The notes beneath the pieces are model-generated. The model was not told where the DNA came from and searched no databases. It saw only the letters and a list, made by a program, of their open reading frames with translations. Shown here piece after piece: positions 25,801 to 34,600 of a stretch of DNA of 64,000 bases. Every line of letters begins with the position of its first letter. Position 1 is the first letter of the stretch. This stretch comes from Nautilus pompilius (lineage: Eukaryota > Mollusca > Cephalopoda > Nautilida > Nautilidae). Both the position numbers and the translations under genes were made by a program. The stretch is taken from NCBI GenBank assembly GCA_018389105.1, contig JACATO010001028.1:434001-498000 (forward strand). The letters run 5' to 3'.

Positions 25801-26704
25801 GAATATTGGAATATTAACCAATGCCAAAAAAGTAAATGTCCAAAATGTTTTTCTTTTTTTTTTACCCTGGACCTACCGTAATTTTGTTCGTAATCACTGC
25901 TGTAATTTTCATTAATGATTATTTGTTCTATTTACTACCGTTTCCGTTTCTTTAACATTATTCTGTCAGAATAAGCTGAATGTTTAGGGAGGAAATCTGT
26001 GGACTTTTATACACAGGGACTCTTATAAAAGGGCTAACTTGGTGGTCATTTTGGTTTCAGTTTTGACCAATAATATCTACATATGACTACCTTTCAAATT
26101 ATAGGTATATTTGACCTCTGTATAAAATTTTTACTAATTTTTATTATTATGCAGTATCCCCCCTTCCATGTTTTACGTATATTTAGGACCCAGTTGCTGA
26201 TATTCATTTGTGGTTGTTTGTGGAATGAGCTGAAGGAAGTAAATAACAACAGGCCTTTTGTGTTGAAGGTAGTTAAAGCAAAAAAATAAATTATGTTAAA
26301 TAGTTGTTTCTTGTTTTAAATATGAAAAAAAAATATATATATATATTTTTTTTTGTACTAATACTAAAAAGAATCTAGTGTAAGTAAGTAAAAATTTAAC
26401 TTTTTATCTCTGAGTAATACCTTTTGATCAGATACTTTGTGGATTTTATAAACAAGTTTTGAAAACAAAGAAAATATTTTATAATTCAAGCCTTTTAGAG
26501 AGTATAGCTTATATTCAAACGAGGTTTCTTTACTTTGTGCAGGCTATGGAGACAACAAAACTGTTGATACGCAGCCATCAGCGAACAAAACTTGAATTGA
26601 CCAATGAGACGGAGTGCAATCTTTTGTTTGAACGCTGGTCCTCTCCAGAGTATCAAAAATCAGTCCATGCGTATCTTAGCAGCGAAAGGAACTTCCTGAT
26701 GTGA
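4803..26704 (+). CDS. CDYL: CDYL-type chromodomain and crotonase-fold protein, whole spliced gene
   Basis: Seven exons join in phase into 541 codons: 4803-4826, 7908-8415, 18405-18817, 23828-23991, 24148-24358, 25403-25546, 26543-26704. All introns are GT-AG. Residues 7-58 form a chromodomain, with aromatic-cage positions Tyr7, Trp29 and Phe32. A lysine-rich nuclear-type hinge follows, then RRLSVRQSE at 273-281, a motif preceding the enoyl-CoA hydratase fold in CDYL proteins, and the fold itself from about 285 to 541. The two glutamates of true enoyl-CoA hydratases are replaced by Ala397 and Tyr417, as is typical of this family. Family members bind methylated histone H3 and act as nuclear co-repressors; vertebrate CDYL also lowers histone crotonylation. 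Length agrees with the short vertebrate isoform. CDYL and CDYL2 cannot be told apart here. Confidence 0.95.
4885..5640 (+). repeat. cluster of long G runs at the start of intron 1
   Basis: Directly after exon 1 the non-template strand carries at least seven G tracts of eight or more, near 4891, 5007, 5066, 5165, 5263, 5448 and 5625, several next to shorter G tracts. A poly-A run of about 23 precedes them at 4860-4883. The region is CpG-rich and has no credible coding frame; the short frames here translate homopolymers. G runs downstream of a start site on this strand favour G-quadruplexes and R-loops. Confidence 0.8.
5641..7907 (+). other. remainder of CDYL-like intron 1
   Basis: AT-rich intron sequence with no recognisable gene or transposon. 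Short open frames at 5839-6036, 7173-7391 (minus) and 7640-7876 show no domain motif. The acceptor at 7901-7907 is preceded by a T-rich tract. Confidence 0.7.
7908..8415 (+). CDS. CDYL: CDYL-like exon 2, chromodomain and basic hinge
   Basis: The acceptor GATGCAG precedes [13 protein letters not shown]. The chromodomain core YLIRWKGF and DTWEP is clear, giving cage residues Trp29 and Phe32. [16 protein letters not shown] stretch just after it is a likely nuclear localisation signal. The remainder is polar hinge. The donor is GTAATG and the exon leaves one base of a split alanine codon. Reading continues in frame past the donor to a stop at 8468, so intron retention would give a chromodomain-only protein. 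Confidence 0.95.
10757..10827 (+). repeat. (ATC)n and (CAA)n microsatellites
   Basis: Eight ATC units at 10757-10780 and about seven CAA/ACA units at 10808-10827, separated by AT-rich sequence. Confidence 0.95.
11552..13336 (-). mobile_element. hAT transposase relic, ZBED5/FAM200-like
   Basis: Successive minus-strand frames give, in order, the N-terminus [13 protein letters not shown] with a degraded BED-type finger and [16 protein letters not shown] (13336-13046), then [18 protein letters not shown] and [14 protein letters not shown] carrying the first catalytic Asp (12917-12366), then a [15 protein letters not shown] helix region (12242-11940), and the C-terminal hAT dimerisation part with [13 protein letters not shown] and FHELCKSKQ (11737-11552). 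The order matches ZBED5/FAM200 transposase-derived proteins. Several frameshifts and a gap between blocks show it is inactive. It is antisense in CDYL-like intron 2. CAGTGG-type terminal repeats were not found at either side. Confidence 0.82.
13889..14405 (-). mobile_element. Tigger/Jerky-type transposase N-terminal relic
   Basis: On the minus strand [16 protein letters not shown] and STIYNIK (about 14390-14244) resemble the first CENP-B/pogo helix-turn-helix. After a gap, [20 protein letters not shown] and [20 protein letters not shown] (14086-13889) match the second DNA-binding domain of Tigger and Jerky proteins. The DDE domain that should follow is absent. It lies about 550 bp from the hAT relic, also antisense in intron 2. 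Confidence 0.72.
18405..18817 (+). CDS. CDYL: CDYL-like exon 3, hinge and start of crotonase fold
   Basis: Acceptor CTCTTTTAG and donor GTAAGT flank residues 178-315. The first part is Ser/Thr/Pro-rich hinge. An acidic [10 protein letters not shown] patch is followed by [10 protein letters not shown] and then RYKEIVVKK, which begins the hydratase-like fold. The exon ends at NPQ, which joins VIQEIV of exon 4, matching the start of the first long helix of the crotonase fold. Confidence 0.93.
20440..21060 (+). mobile_element. Tigger-type transposase relic, DDE region, sense strand
   Basis: Frameshifted + strand blocks follow Tigger order. [15 protein letters not shown] near 20470 resembles the first helix-turn-helix. 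DIDQSLF, WFKTI and ERSVP near 20560-20610 resemble the second binding domain. Near 20820-20930 [26 protein letters not shown] and [15 protein letters not shown] match the core around the first catalytic Asp, which is replaced here. Possible terminal repeats ATCCCTCT at 20254-20261 and AGAGGGAT at 22237-22244 would bound a roughly 2-kb element. The copy is inactive. Confidence 0.6.
21612..22001 (-). mobile_element. Tigger transposase C-terminal fragment, antisense
   Basis: A 129-codon open frame reads [32 protein letters not shown] and [14 protein letters not shown], which resembles the acidic helical tail of Tigger1-type transposases. It lies on the opposite strand to the DDE relic 550 bp away. 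The two are therefore either different insertions or an inverted piece of one. It keeps a long open frame with an ATG, unlike its neighbour. Confidence 0.55.
23828..23991 (+). CDS. CDYL: CDYL-like exon 4, crotonase fold
   Basis: Residues 316-369 read [13 protein letters not shown], then [20 protein letters not shown]. The second stretch is the strand and loop that form the first oxyanion-hole region in crotonases. Acceptor is ATTTTAG, donor GTACAG. The exon leaves two bases of an arginine codon. Confidence 0.93.
24148..24358 (+). CDS. CDYL: CDYL-like exon 5, active-site region without the catalytic glutamates
   Basis: Residues 370-440 hold [16 protein letters not shown], the second oxyanion-hole glycines, and then [18 protein letters not shown] and [14 protein letters not shown]. 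Aligning CD and FxxP to classical enoyl-CoA hydratase puts Ala397 and Tyr417 where the two catalytic glutamates would be. The intron before it (23992-24147) is only 156 bp. The donor is GTGAGT after a methionine codon. Confidence 0.94.
24359..25402 (+). other. CDYL-like intron 5
   Basis: About 1 kb of AT-rich intron holding the degraded SINE listed separately. Nothing else is recognised. Confidence 0.75.
24742..24870 (-). repeat. degraded tRNA-derived SINE
   Basis: GTGGAAGGAAACTGGAGTAC at 24742-24761 matches the core of the better preserved SINE at 45307 in the same orientation. About 35 bp on, GGTACAAGAGATTGAGAC resembles that copy's B-box flank. The tRNA-like head would then lie near 24850-24870. 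It is old, with many substitutions. Confidence 0.45.
25403..25546 (+). CDS. CDYL: CDYL-like exon 6, crotonase fold
   Basis: Residues 441-488 read [20 protein letters not shown] and then [19 protein letters not shown]. LxGRxxxAxEAxxxGLLSQVF is the conserved ANE/GR/EA helix region of crotonases, and VFWP is characteristic of CDYL. Acceptor TCCCAG, donor GTAAGA, phase 0 on both sides. Confidence 0.94.
25547..26542 (+). other. CDYL-like intron 6
   Basis: AT-rich intron with a short (AT)n run near 26332-26350. The frame at 26083-26289 has no domain. No other feature was recognised. Confidence 0.75.
26543..26704 (+). CDS. CDYL: CDYL-like exon 7, C-terminal helices and stop
   Basis: Residues 489-541 begin [18 protein letters not shown] and include the acidic [11 protein letters not shown] segment that closes the crotonase fold. 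The protein ends NFLM, then TGA at 26702-26704. The acceptor is TTTGTGCAG. This terminal exon makes the gene complete within the window. Confidence 0.94.
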   Translation, partial: AMETTKLLIRSHQRTKLELTNETECNLLFERWSSPEYQKSVHAYLSSERNFLM

Positions 26705-27745
26705 GAGTTAACACTTTTCCAGTGACAATCTGGCAGGGATTTTTCTTTCTTTCTTTCCTTTTCTCCAAGATTTTTATCAAATTACTGTTTTGAACATAAA
26801 CAGCACAAGGAAGCTGAAAAATTAGTCATAAACAGCACAAGGAAGCTGAAAAATTAGTCATAAACAGCACAAGAAAGCTGAAAAATTAGTGAAAATTCTG
26901 GTGTTGAGTTTGACAAACCATTAAAGACTTTTTTACTTATTCACTTACACTACTAAAGTTGACACTGGTTTTATTTAATGTAGTGTGCAGCTGGAAGTTA
27001 AGAGACCAAAACAAAAACAAAAGTTTTTTTTGTAGAAAACTCCTTTAAGTGTTTGGGTTGTTGAATTACTGTGGTTATCTTTCAAGAACCATATTTGTAG
27101 GGGAGAAAGACAGAAAGTGATGTCATAGTCCAATGAATAAATCTTTGCTTAGTTGTTGGATTGCACTGAGCCGCCAGTTTTGTTGACCAGTGGAGGACAG
27201 GAAAGTCTCTGAATCACACGAGTGTGTAGTTTGGAAAAAGACGAAGTGAAGGCAGCATTTGGACTGCATACGATGATCCATAACTTTTTATTATCATATC
27301 TTATCGTTTTGTTTTTCTTTTAACATTAGCTGGCTGGAACATCATGAATAATACTGAATCAAACATCCGTGATTTTTATTTTTTGTGAGCTATTCTTTTT
27401 TAACTGGACTCTCACTTTTAATGTGCTATACTGCTTAAAGGAGATATTCATTACTTTGTTTTTATTGTGATGTTGTTACCAAACCTGAATCGTAATTTCA
27501 TAAATGCATGTGATTTCATGAATGCAATTACAGTAGTGACAAAAGTCATTGCACTACTATGTTTTCAACTTAAATATTGTGTTTATCATGGGTATTTTAA
27601 AATGTAAAACTGCATTTTTAGCATTAGAAAGCTGATTAAGTGATGCTTTGATATTCATAGGACCTCTGTATTAAATCTTTAATGCAGTAATTTCTTGTGG
27701 AAATGGTAATTATTTAGACAATAAATGCAGTCTCTAATATTGTTG
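26705..27745 (+). other. probable 3' UTR of the CDYL-like gene
   Basis: Sequence after the TGA. An AATAAA at 27720-27725 is followed 15-20 bases later by TTGTTGTG, a plausible cleavage region, giving a 3' UTR of about 1 kb. An earlier AATAAA near 27137 is an alternative. RNA ends are needed to decide. Confidence 0.4.
26795..26890 (+). repeat. three tandem copies of a 32-bp unit in the 3' UTR
   Basis: The unit starts CATAAACAGCACAAGGAAGC and repeats at 26795, 26827 and 26859. The first two copies are identical; the third has one A for G change. It starts 90 bp after the stop codon. Confidence 0.95.
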
Positions 27746-29894
27746 TGACGAATGTATTTAACATAAAGAAAAGTACAACTGTTAAATCAGAAGGAAAACA
27801 AATGTTTACATATCACATTGAGTGATGATCTGATTACAGTGAAACCAAAAATATCAGAATTATTTTTTGTGATGCTTTGTTAACTCTTCCATTCTAGATT
27901 TAGAAACAGAGTAATCCAGAAAAACATCACCATTAGCTATGGATCTATTCAGAAAAATATCTGAGAATCTGCATGTTAAATGTAGAGCTCCTTTCTTAGA
28001 ATCCATTTAAGGGTTGACCCCCCTTTAAACCATTGACCATATTTTAAAATCCTATACAAAATCTACATTTTTTAATGGTAAGAAACTTTAAATATTTTAC
28101 TATTTTAGTAATAAATAAATAATAGTCATTTCTTTAGTCAGTTGCTGAATAATGTACCATTATTTCATTACTCATAAGAATAAAAATTAGTCATCTTGAA
28201 CCTATCATGATGCATGAATGCATAAAACAAACATAATGCACAACTAACCAACTGCAATTTCATTTCAGACCTTTATCTTTAGTAATTCAGAATTTCTTGA
28301 TTAACAGCAATGTTTTAATATATATATATATATATGCTGTTGTTGAAGTTTTACCAAAACATTGCAGGAGTTGATCCAGAATTTTATATATGGGGGAAGG
28401 ACACACAAAGTCGCCAACATGAGAAAACCTGAAGTGGGTTGGCAGTCTCTCTTTCAGGCCTTAACGTTTCTGGAATTTTTATTTTGGAGACATTCTGAAC
28501 AAAACCTTTGAAAAAAAATAACATTTTTGTGCTATTCTACATGCATAGTATGCACAAAGTTACAAACTAAAATGTAATTAACTTCAATTTCATTTTATTA
28601 TTGGACAGCAGATTTGACAGAGATTTTTTATACCTTCATGCATTTTTGTCAGGATGATGGTTCTCTCCTATACAGCTTTGCAATGAGTTCTTAATTTATT
28701 GCAGAGGAAGATTTTCTGTTTGCAGGTACATCAATCAGCATGCCAGGCTAGTCAACATGGTTTCTCCACATGCTGCTGAGTCTAATTTCTTGCTTAGCAT
28801 TCACGTTTGGTTGGTCAAGCAATGTAGTAGGCAAGGAAGATTGGCTCAGGGCCTGGATAGGCTTGCAAGGTGCCCAAATCACATGCTGAATTGTTTGAAA
28901 ACAGAGTAACAAAAGAAAATAAAAAACGCATCTGAACTATTATTTCTTTTTTTTTGTTTGGAATTTGTGCAGGAACATTGTTTCCTCACGTTTGCTTGCT
29001 ACATTGTTTTGAAAGTTCTAGCCATGTGAGCTTTGCTAACTGCTGCTGTTGAAATTTTCTTGTATACTTTGTCAAACGTATCCTCATCATCCCTGAAAGC
29101 AGATAAAACCATTCACCACATACACAGTGGTTTCTTCTTTCAGTTTCTTTCTTTAGCTCCAAGTGTAACTAAAGCAGTGGAAAACTATTTGGAAATGCGC
29201 TACAAAGCTGAGGTCAGTTATTTTTCATCAATCCGTATTTCTCAAAAAAAGACACTGTCAGTCTCAGCCAGATAAACAAGAGGCGATGGCATCAGGGCAA
29301 TTGAGCTCCTTATCAAAGTTGTGTAGAACTATGTGCTTTTCAATCCATCTAGTCTAATAGAATAATTTGAATTATGTTTTATTTGTATGTTCTGTCTGTC
29401 TTAGAGAGTATTTAGAAATATTCTGAGTAGTTTAAGCTTAACATGATGTGAACTTCCTACAATTGCAAATCTTAAAAACACTAGGCTTAGGACATGCCTG
29501 GGAAAAAAAATGAAAGACTACCCTTGGGGATTTTTTACCAAACAGTCCAGCACATCTTGATGTGTGATGCCATATTATTGGCTTCATCCCAAGTCATAAA
29601 TAGGTGTAGTTTAACATTCAGGCCAGCGTTAGTCAAGGATTCAATGATCTTTGGCTTAATGAGTTGCCTGTAGCACTTTCACACAGGATTAATTCAACAA
29701 TTGCTCATCTGATCTTCTACTAATGGTATAACACAGCAAGACCTAACTGTTTCCAATTTCTGCTTTCTGTCCCTCACTTTATCGTAATGACAGCCATAGT
29801 AAGGTCAAAGCCTTTAATTTCTGCCCACTGGTATCATAGGTAAACTGCTTGATGCACAGTAGGAAGTCATTCTGAGAAGTTTTTAATGTATGTA
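27746..29894. other. AT-rich intergenic spacer
   Basis: No gene is recognised. A (TA)n run lies near 28317-28335. At about 28365 the bases GGAGTTGATCCAGAATTTT followed by GGGGGAAGG resemble the edge of a hAT-type element, but no partner end was found. Confidence 0.6.
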
Positions 29895-31101
29895 TTAGGT
29901 TACAAAAGTTTTGTCAGTTTTTTTACTGCAACAATGAGACATATCATTGCTGGACGTGAAGTTTATTAATCAAAATAAGTTCCATTACAATCAATACACT
30001 TCTGCCACTGAGTTACAACTGCATTTATACCATTTTGAAAAAAATCTGGATTTCTGGGGTTAATAAACTGTTGGAAGGCAGTTTAAATTGCTGCTTGGTT
30101 GGAGAAGGATTTCATACAGAGGAAGCTGTGGGAGAACAGTCTGAGGAAGAACTTCGTACCTCAGCGTATTAAGTTTCTGAAGAGTCACTTTTGCAATATG
30201 AGGACGAGTATTGTCGTGGAGCAGGATATGCCCTCTTTGATTCACCAATGTTGGCTGTTGTTGGAAGAGTTTCTGATGAACATTTAATTCACGACAGACC
30301 TTTCAGCTGTGATGGTTTTGCTAAGATGCAAGAAGTTATAGTGGATGACACCAGTTGCAGTTCACCAGATAGTGACCACCTTAGGTGGCTGGATTTTAGA
30401 ATGTGGTTAGGTGCCTTGTATTTGTTGAGACATTGTGCTGATTGCTTGCAATTGTCATAAGGATCCATTTTTCATCACATAATGATTCGGTCAGGAAATG
30501 GGTCATTTTTGTTTCTTTTGACGAGCAAACCAATTGACAATTTTGTTGTTGTTCATCCAACTCATGAGGCACTCAATTGTTAATCCTTTTCACCTTGCTG
30601 ATTGCATCAAGATGACGGGAAACAGTTGCAGTGCTTACATCAAGCTCTCCAGAAATTTCTTGCATTGCTTTTCTTGATTGGCTTCAACTGAGGCTTTCAG
30701 ATGGTCATCGTCATAGCTGGAAGGATGTCTGCTACATTCCTTATCTTTGAGGCTCACATCTCCTGATCGAAACTTTGCAAACCATGGTTGTACTGTGTGC
30801 TCATTTGCTTTGTCCTCGCCCCATGCTTGCTTAATGTTACGAGTTGCCTCACTTGCTTTGTGACCTGGTTTGAACTCATGAAGCAAAATAGCACGAGAAA
30901 CTTTCTATCAATGCTTCACTCAGAATCCTGAAACAAATATCCATTTTATGATTTTTAAAAACATAGGTTTTGCATAATGTATGCCAAAGCACATCTACAA
31001 AACGATATATAACTTATCTACATACACCTTCACAAGCAGGCAAAAAATGAACCCCAAATTAACATAACACAAAAACTGACAAAATTTTTATAATGACCTA
31101 A
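29895..31101 (-). mobile_element. mariner element, SETMAR-like, both ends present
   Basis: The element is 1207 bp, close to the usual 1.3 kb. Its ends are inverted repeats, TTAGGTTACAAAAGTTTTGT at left and, on the minus strand, TTAGGTCATT...TTTTGTCAG at right, each flanked by TA (29893-29894 and 31102-31103), the mariner target site. The minus strand encodes EFKPGHKASEATRNI and VQPWFAKFRSGD of the helix-turn-helix region (30886-30640), CDEKWI near the first Asp, and LLHDNTRPHIAKVTLQKLN at the second Asp (30230-30170). The third motif and connecting frames are broken, so the transposase is dead. Confidence 0.9.
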
Positions 31102-31129
31102 TATATAGCATTCTTTTTACATTTGTTCA

Positions 31130-31616
31130 AATGTATTCTGATGTCTTACCAACATCAGCCCTCAAATTGAGCAGTGCCTTGAAGATATCTTTGTTTAAGA
31201 TACTGATAATGTCATCATCCCTATGACTTAGAGAAATATCCTGCCTTTCACAGAATTCCAGACACATTACTAGATACCTTAATACTTCCTGCTTTCATCT
31301 GCAGTGGTTAAATTGACTTTAAGGCATTTGCTTTTTCCATTTAATTGATGTGGCAGTCATGTTTTGCATGGCTCTTAAGATCTTTGAGAGTGTCCTCAAT
31401 TTTTGGTAAAGTTCTGTGATTATATTTTGTAGGCAATGATATGAAATGTCTGGAAAAAATAACATTAAAAACAATACAATGGAATGGTAAAAAAGTTAAA
31501 CTTCTTAAATTAGTCTGAACAACAACTGTTTGTATATGCAGCTTTTGTCTTTGTATTGCTTGGAAGGAAACTTTGAATTTATTGTCTCTGGTTCTTAGTT
31601 TTGGATTAAATGACAT
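31130..31616 (-). mobile_element. hAT-type (ZMYM1/DUF4371-like) transposase relic
   Basis: Minus-strand blocks read LPKIEDTLKDLKSHAKHDCH (around 31405-31346), typical of the TTF-type finger end, and then QDISLSHRDD and ILNKDIFKALLNLRADVG (around 31240-31155), matching the start of the DUF4371 region of ZMYM1- and THAP12-like transposases. Frames are broken. The mariner inserted about 30 bp further along may have cut this older element. No termini were seen. Confidence 0.55.
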
Positions 31617-34600
31617 TTTACATCATCAGGGGGGAATTTTGTTCTGTAATACTTTGTCATAGGTTGAAATGAGTGTAAATGGCTGTTGTTGCTCATCATC
31701 CTATAAACAAAAGTATACATAAAAATAAATGAAAATTGATGACAGTAACAACATTTTTTAAACTGCATCCACACTACAATTATTATCTATAAAGAAAGTG
31801 GGAGTGGTTGTCTTAGGCCAATATGTGTCACCAAACTTAATTTGTAATTGTTGTATAAAACTATAAAATTGATAATTTATCAAGTTGGAATGAAGATTGA
31901 AACATTCGCGATACGCATAACGATGTAATACTTGACATGTCTTTGAGAAAGTAGCACACATTTGAAATGTTTCAATGAATAATAATACAATATATTGGTA
32001 CTTTCTTCTGGTTGATCATGGCAGTTTTTATTCTGTTCAGAATCATCCTTTGATGATAAAGTCATTGTTGATACTGCATCATCAATGGCTTCTGCCTCTT
32101 TGAAGCATGCATAAGTAGGTCTATTTCCCAGCAGACTTTGTGGCTTGTTCTGTTGCTGTCATGAGGATTACTTCTCTTGTCCCTCTCTCTGTTGCTTGTA
32201 TCAATAGAAATAAAATTAATTCATATAATATATATATACTGCATTAATAATCAAACAACCCTCTTTGTGGTTATACATAAGTTGGGAGGGTAATTCCAAC
32301 AGGTTTACATTTATGTGTAGTTTGTGTTTCAAATGATTTTAGATGGTATTTTACATGATTGCCAGTCGTTTGCTATTTTGAAACCAACAAGCAGTTTCTG
32401 GACATAGAGGCGCTTTGTTTGATATTTTTGAAATAAAATACTATAAACAAAACATTTCATTACATATACCACCACTGCTTGGAGTGTGGATAGTCCTGCT
32501 TCAGTCTTATGACTCGTACATTTGAAACCTTCCAAAGTCGCTTGAAGTATTTTTTTCTTTTGAAGCTTATGCCTGTTGCAATGCTTGCTTTTAATTCAAA
32601 TTTAAAACCTGAAGCAGACTGTCATAGGATGAACTAAGAACTACAACCAAGAATGGTGCTAAAGGAAATTTAAAAAGGTTAAAACATGAGCAGGTGGTTG
32701 TAGGGAGCTTGCTGAATTCCCACCACCACGTTTTCTGCCATTTGTCTCACAGAAGACTGCAAGCCAAGTTGGCTGACTAGTACTGTGCACCTTTATACAT
32801 TAACCAGTTAATGGTTTCTCCCTCATTTTCTGCAGAAAAATAAAATCTACTTTGAGGTTGGTTTTATGTAATCTGGCATATGATTTACAAAATATCAGTT
32901 ACGGTTTATTCAGTCTATCAGTGGGTGTTCTGCTTTGTATGGGCACCCCGAAAATACAAACCACGGCTCGCTCAAACTTACTTTGAAATCTCCTCAGGAT
33001 TGTCCAATTACATGATGGCTTGGGATTTAGGTTGCTGGATTGTGATTTTTTTTTTATGGCACATCTTTTCCGCATTAATGTTCATTTTATTTCTTTACAT
33101 CACTTTTGACTTCATTCTTTATGTCACATTTCACTCTTGTCACTACCTCTACAACCCACCATTTTTACAGCAAGTTCCCATTGAAGATCTCATGCAGAAG
33201 AAACAAAAGACTTGCATGCATTTTTACACACAATTGTGTCTGCATGTGCTTTGCTTCACATAGTACCTTTAATAACAAAATTAATTTCGACAATGTTTGC
33301 TCAATTGCAGCGGTTAAGAATATTACAAATTCAAGTATTATTGATACATTTATGTCATGAAAATCAATTCTACTAATTGATCTTTGAAAAATCCATGCAT
33401 TTATAAGTATTTTCCCAGAAATGACTTGGGTCTTTGGAGTATGTCTGCATTTTTTTTCCAGTTATAATTCTGTGATTGGTATAAGAAATGCCTGCAGGTA
33501 GTTGCCATCATAATGTCTTATGCCTGCTAGTGTAACATCATGTAGCAATCATGTTTTTTTCGTTTTTTTTTATAGACTTATTAAACTTATTGTTATTAGT
33601 GTTAAAAAATCCATATTATGTGTAAAATTATATTAAAGGGCATCTGCTTCCCTTAAAAAAATTAATTTTATTAAAATCGTTAATTTTCATTTGCTGCTAG
33701 TCCATGAATGTTAATTTGAATTAGAATTAGACACTTTCAGAAATTTATAGGAATTAAAATTCATGAAAATGGCAAGTAGTAGTAGTAATAATTTATATAT
33801 ATATATAATACTGCAGGTGATAACTGCATAAAATGCCCCACACACTACATCCTGAATATTTTACATCACCATAATTTGCAAATGCATGCACCTTTTTTAA
33901 ACTTTGTCTACAACTGGCCAATGATGATAATATCGTGCATTCACATTTCCTACCATTTTCTTTTTTTTAAGAGTACAGTATATTTTACTATGCATCCTAT
34001 GTCCACATTAAAACCAAACTAAATGTATATTTTATGTCATCTAACCCTGTCAACTATTGTATTTTGTGATAATTTTTGAATTTTGGATATAGTACAATGT
34101 TTTTTTTCTCAAATTAATCTTATGATGTTTTACTACATGTGATTGTTATATATTTTTCCTATAAAATTGTTGTGGGGGGGCAAATATTTGTCACTATTTT
34201 TAATTTAATAATAGTGATGACATTTTATTTTAATTCAGAAAATAAATGTCAGAAACAAACTAATTTACAACCAAGATCACAGCATTTGCTGAGCTCTAAG
34301 CTAAGTGAGAACTACTGTAAAGAAACATCATCCTCTCATTGCTCGGCTGTCTAGTGTTTTGTGTATGTCAAAGGCCATGCATTATATTGGAGCTTTGTGA
34401 CATGATCCAGTTCCTCTTGATCTATCAAGAGATTATGACTGAGTGATAGGTGGCATTCATCCATCAGTCATGATTTGCAGTGAGCCTCCCATCAATGCAC
34501 AGCTAGTTAAGATCTAAGATAAGGATTGGGAAATGGTGATGGCGTCCTTTACAGAGGTTTCCCATCACTTTATTAGAACTAATGAACCTGTGTTTCTTCT

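Noticed and set aside
28360-28420. hAT-like edge GGAGTTGATCCAGAATTTT with GGGGGAAGG
   Set aside because: No opposite terminus or target duplication found.
29152-29211. Exon-like segment APSVTKAVENYLEMRYKAE between TTCTTTAG and GTCAGT, 2.4 kb after the CDYL-like stop
   Set aside because: Phase and protein do not connect to either gene, and I do not recognise the motif. It may be an isolated exon of another transcript, but evidence is one pair of splice-like sites.
32880-33263. 127-codon + strand frame with hydrophobic stretches
   Set aside because: No family motif, AT-rich composition like its surroundings, and no splice or promoter context.
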